Below are positions 35,166 to 43,733 of a stretch of 64,000 nucleotides of DNA, piece by piece; position 1 is the stretch's first letter, and every line of letters begins with the position of its first letter. Source of the stretch: Nereida sp024640765 (lineage in GTDB: Bacteria; Pseudomonadota; Alphaproteobacteria; Rhodobacterales; Rhodobacteraceae). The notes below the pieces were generated by a model that saw only the letters and a program-made list of their open reading frames with translations, had not been told where the DNA came from and made no database searches. The DNA lies in contig JAHEEK010000002.1 of NCBI GenBank assembly GCA_024640765.1, forward strand, positions 1 to 64,000, in the 5' to 3' direction. The translations under genes were made by a program, and so were the position numbers.

Positions 35166-35912
35166 ATGCATTTAGACGTGCTTGATCTGAAAACCTTTTA
35201 TTACCGCAGCCAGTTGGGGCGCGCGGCGCAGGCCGCTGTGCGTGGCAAGCTGCTTCAAATGTGGCCCGAGGCCGAACGTCAAACTGTTGTGGGCTTCGGT
35301 TTTGCGGTGCCTTTGTTGCGTCCTTATCTGGGGAATGCGCGCCGCGTGATTGGCCTGATGCCCGGTCCGCAGGGGGTGATGGCGTGGCCGGCCGGCATGC
35401 CTAATGTGTCTGTGCTGTGTGACGAAACGGCTTGGCCATTGGATACGGGTGTTGCTGATAAGCTGGTGATGATGCACGGGCTGGAAACATCCGAACGCCC
35501 GTCAGAATTGCTCTCAGAAGCGCACCGCGTGTTGGGGCCGGGGGGGCGGATGATCTTGGTGGTGCCCAATCGTGCGGGGCTTTGGTCGCGCCGCGACCGC
35601 ACACCGTTCGGCTATGGGCGGCCCTACACGCTTGGTCAGCTTGAGGCGCAGGTCAAACAGCACGGCTTTGTGCCAGAGCGTCACCTGACTACTCTTTACC
35701 AACCGCCGTCGGCAAAACGGGTCTGGCGCAAGACAGCGCCCGTGTTTGAGCGCATCGGAAGTCAGATGCCCGTGGGCATGGCAGGCGGGGCGATCATGTT
35801 GGAGGTCTCAAAGCAGGTTTATGCACCGCGCGGCACGGCCACAAAAGACAAAGTGAAATCGCGTCTCAAGGCGTTAGATGGAATCGCTCGACCCGTCCCG
35901 AAGCCCGTATAA
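35166..35912 (+). CDS. SAM-dependent methyltransferase
   Basis: A 248-aa class I methyltransferase-like protein with a Methyltransf_11-type core: VVGFGFAVPLLRPYL (motif I position, weakly conserved), DETAWPLDTGVADKLVMMHGLE (motif II/III) and EAHRVLGPGGRMILVVPNRAGLWSRRD. The N-terminus (LDVLDLKTFYYRSQLGRAAQ) is typical of a Rhodobacterales family found beside gloB. The motif I glycines are fewer than usual, so cofactor binding is not certain. Substrate unknown. Confidence 0.8.
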   Translation: MHLDVLDLKTFYYRSQLGRAAQAAVRGKLLQMWPEAERQTVVGFGFAVPLLRPYLGNARRVIGLMPGPQGVMAWPAGMPNVSVLCDETAWPLDTGVADKLVMMHGLETSERPSELLSEAHRVLGPGGRMILVVPNRAGLWSRRDRTPFGYGRPYTLGQLEAQVKQHGFVPERHLTTLYQPPSAKRVWRKTAPVFERIGSQMPVGMAGGAIMLEVSKQVYAPRGTATKDKVKSRLKALDGIARPVPKPV

Positions 35913-35982
35913 ACGACTTTGCGGCGTCGGATGCCGACAAATTCCGGCCCGAACTACCCAAAAACACCGATAAATCCGTTAA

Positions 35983-36000
35983 AATGTTAACGCGAACATT
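35983..36000. repeat. Palindrome AATGTT-N6-AACATT upstream of the atp operon
   Basis: A perfect 6-bp inverted repeat around a 6-bp centre lies 206 bp before atpH in an otherwise featureless 290-bp gap (35913-36206). It could be a regulator site; no matching family is named. No confident sigma-70 boxes were seen in the gap. Confidence 0.35.
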
Positions 36001-36206
36001 CGCCGCAGGGGTGCTGTCTTTGGCTAAGTCATTGAAATATATAGATATGCTTGTTTTTCATTGATCGCCGAGAGGTGTTGCGAGGTGTGAGAGGCTCTGC
36101 TATCCCCCCCTTGATTTCTGGGTGTGCCACACGGTGCGCCATCAATCGCTGCCTGGGATGTGGAGCTTCCACTGAATAGGCGGCCTAAGACATCGGAAGG
36201 GTGGAC

Positions 36207-36764
36207 GTGTCAGAACCAGCTTCGATCTCAATGGGTATTGCAGACCGCTATGCCACGGCAGTTTTTGAAATTGCCAAAGAGGGTAAGAAAGTTAAAGCAC
36301 TCGAAACCGACCTTGCATCGCTGACAGATGCGCTGGCGGTAGACGACTTTAGCAACCTTATCTCCTCGCCCATGATCAGCCGCGAAGAGCAGGCAGGCGC
36401 CATTGTTGCCCTTGCCAAGAAAATGAAATTGTCTCCAACAGTGTCCAACACGTTGAACTTGATGGCCACTAAGCGCCGTTTGTTCGTGTTGCCACAATTG
36501 GTGACCCGCCTGCGCAAAATCATCGCGCAAGACAAAGGCGAAGTGACCGCCGAGGTTGTTACAGCGAAAGCTATGACAAAGACCCAAGCGGACAAACTTG
36601 CGAAAACGCTGAAAGCCAGCGTTGGTAAGACTGTCACACTCAATTCGACCGTTGATGAAAGCCTCATTGGCGGTCTTGTCGTTAAAGTGGGCTCGAAGAT
36701 GATCGACACGTCGGTCAAATCCAAGCTCGATGCACTCCAAAACTCCATGAAAGAGGTCGGATAA
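36207..36764 (+). CDS. atpH: ATP synthase F1 subunit delta
   Basis: Stator subunit at the top of F1 that holds the catalytic head to the F0 stalk. 185 aa from GTG 36207; GGAAGG lies 6 nt upstream, and a second GTG at 36201 is less well placed. Family features: SMGIADRYATAVFEIAKEG, and the C-terminal LIGGLVVKVGSKMIDTSVKSKL. First gene of the F1 operon; its stop abuts the atpA start. Confidence 0.94.
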   Translation: MSEPASISMGIADRYATAVFEIAKEGKKVKALETDLASLTDALAVDDFSNLISSPMISREEQAGAIVALAKKMKLSPTVSNTLNLMATKRRLFVLPQLVTRLRKIIAQDKGEVTAEVVTAKAMTKTQADKLAKTLKASVGKTVTLNSTVDESLIGGLVVKVGSKMIDTSVKSKLDALQNSMKEVG

Positions 36765-38300
36765 ATGGGTATCCAAGCTGCAGAAATCTCTGCGATCCTG
36801 AAGGACCAGATCAAGAACTTTGGTCAAGAAGCAGAAGTGGCCGAAGTTGGCCGTGTTCTTTCCGTAGGTGACGGTATTGCCCGTGTCTATGGTCTGGACA
36901 ACGTTCAATCCGGTGAGATGGTTGAATTCCCAGGTAACATCATGGGGATGGCTCTGAACCTTGAAGCAGACAACGTTGGTGTTGTTATCTTCGGTTCTGA
37001 CCGTGACATTAAAGAAGGCGACACTGTTAAGCGCACAAAGTCCATCGTGGACGTGCCTGCTGGTGACGCACTGCTTGGCCGCGTTGTTGACGCGCTTGGC
37101 AACCCACTTGATGGCAAAGGCCCGATCAAAGGCTCCGAGCGCCGCGTTGCGGACGTAAAAGCGCCTGGCATTATCCCACGTAAATCAGTTCACGAGCCAA
37201 TGGCGACTGGTCTGAAATCTGTGGATGCGATGATCCCGATCGGCCGTGGCCAGCGCGAGCTGATCATTGGTGACCGTCAGACAGGTAAAACAGCTGTCGC
37301 TCTCGACGCTGTTCTGAACCAAAAAGTCTACAACGACGCCGCAAAAGACGACAGCGAGAAGCTTTTCTGCATCTACGTTGCTGTTGGTCAAAAGCGTTCA
37401 ACAGTTGCTCAGCTTGTTAAAAAGCTCGAAGAAACTGGTGCGATCGAATATTCTATCGTTGTTGCGTCAACTGCATCCGAGCCTGCTCCAATGCAGTTCC
37501 TTGCACCGTATGCTGCGACTGCGATGGCGGAATACTTCCGTGACAACGGCAAGCACGCGCTGATCATCTATGATGATTTGTCCAAGCAAGCTGTGTCATA
37601 CCGTCAAATGTCACTTCTTCTTCGCCGTCCACCAGGACGTGAAGCGTACCCAGGTGACGTTTTCTACCTTCACTCCCGTCTGCTCGAGCGTTCATGCAAA
37701 TTGAACGAAGACAACGGTTCAGGTTCTTTGACGGCGCTGCCGATCATTGAAACCCAAGGTGGTGACGTTTCTGCGTTTATTCCAACCAACGTGATTTCCA
37801 TCACCGACGGTCAGATCTTCCTTGAAACAGACTTGTTCTTCCAAGGTATTCGCCCTGCGGTTAACACCGGTCTGTCCGTGTCTCGTGTTGGTTCATCTGC
37901 GCAAACAAACGCAATGAAATCAGTTGCTGGTCCGGTTAAACTCGAGCTTGCTCAGTACCGTGAGATGGCAGCCTTCGCACAGTTCGGTTCCGATCTGGAT
38001 GCGGCCACACAGCAGTTGCTGAACCGTGGTGCACGCCTGACCGAACTGATGAAGCAACCACAGTACGCACCATTGACAAACGCCGAAATCGTTTGCGTCA
38101 TCTTCGCAGGTACCAAAGGCTACCTCGATAAAGTTGCTGTCAAAGATGTTGGTCGTTACGAGGCGGGCCTTTTGGCCTACCTGCGCAACGAAAAAGCTGA
38201 CTTGCTGGACTGGATCACAAAAGAAGATCCAAAAATCAAAGGTGAAGCTGCGGACAAAATCAGCGCCGCACTCGACGCTTACGCCGCTGACTTCGCTTAA
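36765..38300 (+). CDS. atpA: ATP synthase F1 subunit alpha
   Basis: Regulatory nucleotide-binding subunit of F1, 511 aa. Starts directly after the atpH stop. P-loop GDRQTGKTA (about 170-178), the VVASTASEPAPMQFLAPY segment and RQMSLLLRRPPGREAYPGD are diagnostic of the alpha chain. Codon use is strongly biased toward frequent codons, as expected for an abundant protein. Confidence 0.98.
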   Translation: MGIQAAEISAILKDQIKNFGQEAEVAEVGRVLSVGDGIARVYGLDNVQSGEMVEFPGNIMGMALNLEADNVGVVIFGSDRDIKEGDTVKRTKSIVDVPAGDALLGRVVDALGNPLDGKGPIKGSERRVADVKAPGIIPRKSVHEPMATGLKSVDAMIPIGRGQRELIIGDRQTGKTAVALDAVLNQKVYNDAAKDDSEKLFCIYVAVGQKRSTVAQLVKKLEETGAIEYSIVVASTASEPAPMQFLAPYAATAMAEYFRDNGKHALIIYDDLSKQAVSYRQMSLLLRRPPGREAYPGDVFYLHSRLLERSCKLNEDNGSGSLTALPIIETQGGDVSAFIPTNVISITDGQIFLETDLFFQGIRPAVNTGLSVSRVGSSAQTNAMKSVAGPVKLELAQYREMAAFAQFGSDLDAATQQLLNRGARLTELMKQPQYAPLTNAEIVCVIFAGTKGYLDKVAVKDVGRYEAGLLAYLRNEKADLLDWITKEDPKIKGEAADKISAALDAYAADFA

Positions 38301-38314
38301 GGAGAGACAAGGCA

Positions 38315-39193
38315 ATGCCAAGTCTTAAGGACCTTAAAAACAGGATCGAGTCGGTCAAATCGACCCGCAAGATCACAAAGGCTATGCAAATGGTGGCCGC
38401 CGCAAAACTGCGGCGGGCCCAAGAAGCAGCCGAAGCCTCGCGCCCTTACACAGAACGGTTTAACGCCGTGATGGCAGGGCTTGCGGCATCCGTGGGTGGC
38501 TCTGATAGTGCGCCCAAGCTGCTGTCTGGCACCGGAAGCGATCAAACCCACCTGCTGGTGGTGATGACGGCTGAACGTGGCCTGTGCGGTGGATTTAACG
38601 GCAACATCTCAAAACTGGCGCGCGGTCACGCACAAAAGCTGGTTGCTGAGGGCAAAACCGTTAAAATCCTGACCGTTGGTAAAAAAGGGCGTGACGCTCT
38701 GAAACGCGATTTGGGTGATCACTTCGTGGGCCACGTTGACTTGTCTGAAGTCAAGCGCGTGGGCTACGGCGATGCTCAAGGTGTTGCACAAGACATTCTG
38801 ACACGCTTCGACGCGGGTGAGTTTGACGTTGCAACGATCTTCTTCGCGGAATTCCAAAACGTCGTCACACAAATCCCTACGGCGCAACAAATCATCCCCG
38901 CTTCTTTTGACGCAGCGGATGAGGCGGGCGGCGATGCAACGCTCTACGACTACGAACCATCAGAAGAAGCCATCTTGGCCGACCTTCTGCCTCGTGGTGT
39001 GGCAACTGCTATCTTCAGCGCTTTGCTGGAAAATGGCGCGTCAGAGCAAGGTGCGCGGATGTCCGCAATGGACAACGCAACCCGCAACGCCGGCGAGATG
39101 ATCGACAAACTGACCATTCAGTTCAACCGATCACGCCAAGCTGTGATTACCAATGAATTGATCGAAATTATTTCGGGCGCGGAAGCGCTCTAA
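38315..39193 (+). CDS. atpG: ATP synthase F1 subunit gamma
   Basis: Central rotor shaft of F1, 292 aa. The N-terminal helix PSLKDLKNRIESVKSTRKIT, the middle TAERGLCGGFNGNI and the C-terminal helix MSAMDNATRNAGEMIDKL are the conserved parts. AAGGAG precedes ATG 38315. It has a short internal extension compared with E. coli, common in alphaproteobacteria. Confidence 0.97.
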   Translation: MPSLKDLKNRIESVKSTRKITKAMQMVAAAKLRRAQEAAEASRPYTERFNAVMAGLAASVGGSDSAPKLLSGTGSDQTHLLVVMTAERGLCGGFNGNISKLARGHAQKLVAEGKTVKILTVGKKGRDALKRDLGDHFVGHVDLSEVKRVGYGDAQGVAQDILTRFDAGEFDVATIFFAEFQNVVTQIPTAQQIIPASFDAADEAGGDATLYDYEPSEEAILADLLPRGVATAIFSALLENGASEQGARMSAMDNATRNAGEMIDKLTIQFNRSRQAVITNELIEIISGAEAL

Positions 39194-39211
39194 GAACCGG
39201 AGAATAGACAC

Positions 39212-40636
39212 ATGGCAAATGCAAAAGGCAAAATCACGCAGGTGATTGGCGCCGTTGTCGACGTGCAGTTTGAGGACGCTCTTCCCCAGATCCTCAACGC
39301 GCTGGAAACAGACAACAACGGCAAGACGCTGGTCCTCGAAGTGGCTCAGCACCTTGGTGAAAACACAGTGCGCACCATTGCGATGGACGCAACAGAAGGC
39401 CTCGTTCGTGGCCAGGCCGTTACCGACTCAGGTGCGTCCATTGTTGTGCCCGTAGGCGACGCAACACTTGGCCGCATCATGAACGTTGTGGGCGAGCCAA
39501 TCGACGAAAAAGGCCCAATCGGTGCCTCTGAAACACGTTCCATCCACGCTGAAGCGCCCGAGTTCTCCGAGCAGTCAACAGCGTCGGAAATTCTTGTGAC
39601 AGGCATCAAGGTCATCGACCTTCTGGCGCCATACTCCAAGGGTGGTAAAATCGGTCTGTTCGGTGGTGCGGGTGTTGGTAAAACAGTTCTCATCCAAGAG
39701 CTCATCAACAACATCGCGAAAGTGCACTCTGGCTACTCCGTGTTTGCGGGTGTGGGCGAGCGTACACGTGAAGGTAACGACCTTTACTACGAATTCATCG
39801 AATCCGGCGTTATCAACGCAGACGACCTAACGAAGTCCAAAGTGGCCCTCGTTTACGGTCAGATGAACGAGCCTCCCGGTGCGCGTATGCGTGTTGCCCT
39901 GTCAGGTCTGACAATGGCCGAGCAGTTCCGTGACCAATCCGGTACAGACGTTCTGTTCTTCGTCGACAACATCTTCCGCTTCACACAGGCGGGTTCCGAG
40001 GTGTCTGCGCTTCTGGGCCGTATTCCTTCCGCGGTGGGCTACCAGCCAACACTTGCAACTGACATGGGTCAGATGCAGGAACGCATTACGTCAACAAAAT
40101 CAGGCTCAATTACGTCTGTGCAAGCGATTTACGTGCCTGCGGATGACCTTACCGACCCTGCGCCGGCTACGTCATTTGCTCACCTTGACGCGACAACGGT
40201 TCTTAACCGTGCGATCTCTGAAAAAGGCATCTACCCTGCGGTTGACCCACTTGACTCCACATCACGTATCCTCGACCCTGCTGTTGTAGGCGAAGAGCAC
40301 TACGCGGTTGCAGCCGAAGTGCAGCAAACCCTGCAACGCTACAAAGCGCTGCAAGACATCATCGCGATTCTCGGCATGGACGAGCTTTCCGAAGACGACA
40401 AACTGACTGTTGCACGTGCCCGTAAGATCGAGCGCTTCTTGTCACAGCCATTCGACGTTGCGGAAGTGTTCACCGGCTCACCCGGTGTTCAGGTGCCACT
40501 CGAAGACACAATCTCGTCGTTCAAAGCGGTTGTTGCCGGTGAATATGACCACTTGCCAGAAGGCGCCTTCTACATGGTTGGCGGCATCGACGAAGTGGTC
40601 GCAAAAGCCGAAAAAATGGCAGCAGAGGCGGCCTAA
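39212..40636 (+). CDS. atpD: ATP synthase F1 subunit beta
   Basis: Catalytic subunit of F1, 474 aa. P-loop GGAGVGKTVL (about 150-159), the catalytic Glu in GERTREGNDLYYE, and the DELSEED motif written as MDELSEDDK near residue 391 (one residue differs from the classical motif). CGGAGAA precedes ATG 39212. Confidence 0.98.
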   Translation: MANAKGKITQVIGAVVDVQFEDALPQILNALETDNNGKTLVLEVAQHLGENTVRTIAMDATEGLVRGQAVTDSGASIVVPVGDATLGRIMNVVGEPIDEKGPIGASETRSIHAEAPEFSEQSTASEILVTGIKVIDLLAPYSKGGKIGLFGGAGVGKTVLIQELINNIAKVHSGYSVFAGVGERTREGNDLYYEFIESGVINADDLTKSKVALVYGQMNEPPGARMRVALSGLTMAEQFRDQSGTDVLFFVDNIFRFTQAGSEVSALLGRIPSAVGYQPTLATDMGQMQERITSTKSGSITSVQAIYVPADDLTDPAPATSFAHLDATTVLNRAISEKGIYPAVDPLDSTSRILDPAVVGEEHYAVAAEVQQTLQRYKALQDIIAILGMDELSEDDKLTVARARKIERFLSQPFDVAEVFTGSPGVQVPLEDTISSFKAVVAGEYDHLPEGAFYMVGGIDEVVAKAEKMAAEAA

Positions 40637-40639
40637 GAT

Positions 40640-41047
40640 ATGGCAGACACCATGCAATTCGACCTGGTCAGCCCCGAACGTCGCCTCGCGTCGTTCGGTG
40701 TGACCGAAGTCCAGATCCCAGGTGCGGATGGGGACATGACGGTTATGGCTGATCACGCCTCAACCATCACCTCTCTGCGCCCCGGTGTTCTGACAGCCAC
40801 GGGTCCCGAAGGGACGCGCCAATACCTCGTGACTGGCGGTTTCGCCGAGATTTCACCCAACGGCACATCCGTGCTGGCGGAACGTGCGATCTTGCGTGAG
40901 GACGTCACACAAGCAGACATCGACGGCATGGTTGCAGACGCAACCGCGGGCCGCGACGCTGCTGGCCTAGATGCAACTGATGCTGCTGCCAAAACACTGG
41001 CAGACATCATCGCAATGGGTGGCGAGATCGGCATCACTGCAAGCTGA
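40640..41047 (+). CDS. atpC: ATP synthase F1 subunit epsilon
   Basis: Rotor-associated subunit that couples and inhibits F1. 135 aa, starting three bases after the atpD stop. N-terminal beta domain: FDLVSPERRLASFGVTEVQIPG and GDMTVMADHASTITSLRPG; helical C-terminus rich in Ala and Asp. Last gene of the operon, followed by a terminator. F0 genes are not in this window, as usual for the order, where they lie in a separate cluster. Confidence 0.95.
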   Translation: MADTMQFDLVSPERRLASFGVTEVQIPGADGDMTVMADHASTITSLRPGVLTATGPEGTRQYLVTGGFAEISPNGTSVLAERAILREDVTQADIDGMVADATAGRDAAGLDATDAAAKTLADIIAMGGEIGITAS

Positions 41048-41069
41048 TCACACCGACGACAAAATGATT

Positions 41070-41105
41070 AAAGGCCTCGCATTCGGTTGCGGGGCCTTTT
41101 TCGTT
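41070..41105 (+). terminator. Terminator of the F1 ATP synthase operon
   Basis: AAAGGCCTCGCA (41070-41081) pairs with TGCGGGGCCTTT (41088-41099) with one T-G wobble and a 6-nt loop, followed by TTCGTTTT. Confidence 0.88.
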
Positions 41106-41171
41106 TTCCTATTGTTTACCCATAGCCCGTATTTTCGGCGGACCAGCCGAACCCGTTAACGAAAGCCGCCC

Positions 41172-41522
41172 ATGAAACGCCTCGACAGCCATACACTCGG
41201 GATAGAACAGGGCGAGCTTGTCTTGTTCTCTGATTTTCAGGCCGGTGGTGATATGTGGACGGGCAAGGGCGACCGTATCGTGCGCCGCCGCGTAGAGTTC
41301 TCAGAGGCCTTCCGCAAAGCCCCAAGCGTCATGGTTAACCTCAGTATGTGGGACACGGATCACGCCACGAACACCCGCATGGATCTACGCGCTGATGATA
41401 TAACCGAACGTGGCTTTGACGTGGTGTTCCAAACATGGGGCGACACGCGCGTGGCCCGCATTCGTGTGGGCTGGACCGCCATGGGCATGGTTCACGAAGA
41501 CGACGATTGGGAACTTTATTAA
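41172..41522 (+). CDS. H-type lectin domain protein
   Basis: A 116-aa protein that is almost wholly an H-type lectin domain (PF09458): GELVLFSDFQAGGDMWTGKG, RVEFSEAFRKAPSVMVNLSMWD, and FDVVFQTWGDTRVARIRVGW. In animals and slime moulds this fold binds N-acetylgalactosamine. It has no signal peptide, so an intracellular role or non-classical export must be assumed. It stands alone after the atp terminator and seems to have its own promoter in the short gap. Similar single-domain proteins exist in other Roseobacters; function unknown. Confidence 0.85.
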   Translation: MKRLDSHTLGIEQGELVLFSDFQAGGDMWTGKGDRIVRRRVEFSEAFRKAPSVMVNLSMWDTDHATNTRMDLRADDITERGFDVVFQTWGDTRVARIRVGWTAMGMVHEDDDWELY

Positions 41523-41606
41523 CCCCTCCCGTAGGCTGCCCGCATATTAACCCAACCGTGCGCCCAAAATTATTTGGCGCAACACCCCGATGGCCCGTGA
41601 TATACC

Positions 41607-41806
41607 TTAGGACGCTAGCACATACCGGATCAGATCCTCGCGCCGCTTTACCCGTGCGCGTGTTAGGTCAGACCAAGAAGACAGCCCCCGCTCGGGCATA
41701 TTGGGCCAAAGGTCGTTATCCAAACCATCCTTGATGGCGCCATCATTTCCGGCTTTTCAAACGTAGACGCGAGCCAGTTATCTCGCACTTATCCGCCGTC
41801 AGACAT
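41607..41806 (-). pseudogene. Possible relic of a small protein gene downstream of prs
   Basis: Two protein-like segments in neighbouring frames, separated by an in-frame TAA and a frameshift, cover about 65 codons. The second has a basic C-terminal helix (TRARVKRREDLIRYVLAS). No family is recognised and there is no ribosome-binding site at the ATG, which lies just beyond the prs terminator. Chance reading cannot be excluded. Confidence 0.25.
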
Positions 41807-41811
41807 GACAA

Positions 41812-41840
41812 AACGCCCCGCCAAATTGGCTGGGGCGCTT
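41812..41840 (-). terminator. Terminator of prs
   Basis: On the minus strand AAGCGCCCCAGCC pairs with GGCGGGGCGTT across a short AATT loop, followed by TTTTG. It lies about 45 nt after the prs stop. Confidence 0.75.
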
Positions 41841-41885
41841 CTTGTGCTACCAAAATACCGGCGTGTGTGCGCGGCGTCTTTGGGC

Positions 41886-42902
41886 TTAGTCCGTTGAGTA
41901 TAGGCCCTCGTAGATTGGGCCCAAGGTATTGGTTTCAAACAAAGAACTCACGCTTGTGCCGCTCCAGATGTTCAGGATCGCCTGCGCGAAAATTGGCGCT
42001 GTTGGCACGATCCGGATGTTGGGGCAGTTCTTAACCGCTTCTGTCGGCTGAATCGAATCCGTGATCACCAAAGACTTCATGACCGAATTGCTGACCCGCT
42101 CAATCGCAGGGCCGCTCAACACACCGTGGGTGATATAGCTGTGAACTTCTGTGGCGCCGTGCTCAAGAAGCACTTCGGCCGCTTTGCACAAGGTTCCCGC
42201 CGTGTCACAGATGTCGTCCACGATGATACAGCGTTTGCCCGTCACATCCCCAATCACTGTCATCTCAGCCACTTCACCGGCTTTCTCGCGGCGCTTATCC
42301 ACGATCGCCATGGGCGCGCCGATGCGTTTTGCCAACTCGCGCGCACGGGACACACCGCCCACGTCAGGCGAGATCACCATCACGTCGCTCAAATCGCCAA
42401 ATTGCGATTTCACATCAAGTGCAAAAACAGGGCTGGCATAAAGGTTGTCCACGGGAATATCGAAAAAGCCCTGAATTTGTGTGGCGTGCAGATCAAGGGT
42501 CAGAATGCGTTCAATCCCCGCGCCGGTCAGCATATTCGCAACCAACTTGGCCGAGATCGGCGTACGGGCTTTCATGCGGCGGTCTTGGCGCGCATAGCCG
42601 AAGTAGGGGATCACGGCGGTGATGCGTTGGGCAGATGAACGGCGGAGCGCGTCCGCGATAATCAGTAGCTCCATCAGGTTGTCATTGGCCGGACGGGACG
42701 TGCTTTGCAGGATGAACATATCCTCGCCGCGCACGTTCTCAAAAACTTCTACAAAAACCTCACCATCGTTAAAGCGTTCTACCCGTGCATCTACGGGCTT
42801 TACATTCATTCCGCGGTGCATCGACATGCGGCGCGCAACCGCGTTGGCCAGCGGTTTGTTGGCGTTCCCCGAGATCAGTTTGGGTTCAGTAATGTTGGGC
42901 AT
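41886..42902 (-). CDS. prs: Ribose-phosphate pyrophosphokinase
   Basis: Makes PRPP from ribose 5-phosphate and ATP for purine, pyrimidine and histidine synthesis. 338 aa. Features: KLISGNANKPLANAVARRM, FNDGEVFVEVFENVRGEDMF, YFGYARQDRR with the ATP-contacting loop, and the PRPP-binding signature CIIVDDICDTAGTL. Slightly longer than the E. coli enzyme (315) mainly at the C-terminus. Single gene, own terminator. Confidence 0.97.
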   Translation of the reverse strand: MPNITEPKLISGNANKPLANAVARRMSMHRGMNVKPVDARVERFNDGEVFVEVFENVRGEDMFILQSTSRPANDNLMELLIIADALRRSSAQRITAVIPYFGYARQDRRMKARTPISAKLVANMLTGAGIERILTLDLHATQIQGFFDIPVDNLYASPVFALDVKSQFGDLSDVMVISPDVGGVSRARELAKRIGAPMAIVDKRREKAGEVAEMTVIGDVTGKRCIIVDDICDTAGTLCKAAEVLLEHGATEVHSYITHGVLSGPAIERVSNSVMKSLVITDSIQPTEAVKNCPNIRIVPTAPIFAQAILNIWSGTSVSSLFETNTLGPIYEGLYSTD

Positions 42903-43011
42903 GGTGTTTGGTCCTGTGGAGCAGCTTTATGACAGAATCGTGACATTGCGCACCTCCTAACATGTCACTACGGTCGCGCATAGTTTCATACGTCAAACAA
43001 CAGGATATCCT

Positions 43012-43611
43012 ATGGCTCATATTGACTACTATCTGGCGACGATTTCTCCGTTCACATACATGAACGGCACCCGCGTCGAGCAGATTGCAAAAGCACATGG
43101 TGCGACGCTGACATATAAGCCGCTTGATATCATGGGTCTTTTCGGCGCCACCGGTGGCACGCCGCCCAAAGACCGCCACATCAACCGTCAGGAATACCGC
43201 CTGCAAGACATGGCACGCCGCGCCAAGCTGGCGGGTCTGCCGCTGAACCTTAAGCCGGCCCATTGGCCCACAAATATGGCGCCAAGTTCTTATGCGATCA
43301 TCGCAGCACAAAACGCAGGCGGCGGCGATCTGGGTGCGTTCGTTCACGCGCTGACACGCTCGTGCTGGGCCGATGAAAAAGACATTTCGCAGACGGACGT
43401 TATTGCTGCGTGCCTGACCGAAGCGGGCTTTGACGCAGGTCTGGCAGAAGCGGACATGGTAAACAGTGCCGACACATACGCGCGCAACCTCGAAGAAGGC
43501 GTGGGAGCTGGCGTCTTTGGCGCGCCGTTCTTTATTGTCGACGGCACCGAGCGTTTCTGGGGCCAAGACCGTCTTGATGATCTGGACGCATTTCTTGCTG
43601 GCAAACTCTGA
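43012..43611 (+). CDS. DsbA-fold protein, 2-hydroxychromene-2-carboxylate isomerase/GST-kappa family
   Basis: A 199-aa cytoplasmic thioredoxin-fold protein with an inserted helical domain. The start (IDYYLATISPFTYMNGTRVEQ) carries S-P-F in place of a CxxC motif, as in glutathione-dependent HCCA isomerases, and GVFGAPFFIVDGTERFWGQDRLDDL is the cis-Pro C-terminal signature. The real substrate is unknown since no aromatic-degradation genes are nearby. It diverges from prs and ends at a shared terminator. Confidence 0.88.
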   Translation: MAHIDYYLATISPFTYMNGTRVEQIAKAHGATLTYKPLDIMGLFGATGGTPPKDRHINRQEYRLQDMARRAKLAGLPLNLKPAHWPTNMAPSSYAIIAAQNAGGGDLGAFVHALTRSCWADEKDISQTDVIAACLTEAGFDAGLAEADMVNSADTYARNLEEGVGAGVFGAPFFIVDGTERFWGQDRLDDLDAFLAGKL

Positions 43612-43662
43612 TCGGCCATTGGCTGTGACGTGGTCGTCCTTGAGGCGGCCCAATTAATAAAG

Positions 43663-43699
43663 AAAGCCCCCCGCCTTGGATATCAGGCGGGGGGCTTTT
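43663..43699. terminator. Bidirectional terminator
   Basis: AAAGCCCCCCGCC (43663-43675) pairs perfectly with GGCGGGGGGCTTT (43686-43698). It lies between two convergent genes; T follows on the plus side and AAAG precedes on the minus side, so it can serve both. Confidence 0.9.
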
Positions 43700-43733
43700 G
43701 TTTGGGGGTGGTTTGACAGTGATCTACTGGCCT

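Larger units (their letters stand above)
41523..41885. other. Gap between the lectin gene and prs
   Basis: The 363-bp gap holds the prs terminator and a possible gene relic. On the minus strand from an ATG at 41806 the frame reads MSDGG, TAA, then VRDNWLASTFEKPEMM. A shift of frame continues as AIKDGLDNDLWPNMPERG and SDLTRARVKRREDLIRYVLAS to a stop at 41607. This looks like a small broken gene of about 65 codons. No intact gene or RNA was recognised. Confidence 0.3.

Noticed and set aside
36228..36908. Minus-strand open frame of 226 codons across atpH and atpA
   Set aside because: It is antisense to two certain genes and has no ribosome-binding site or family motif.
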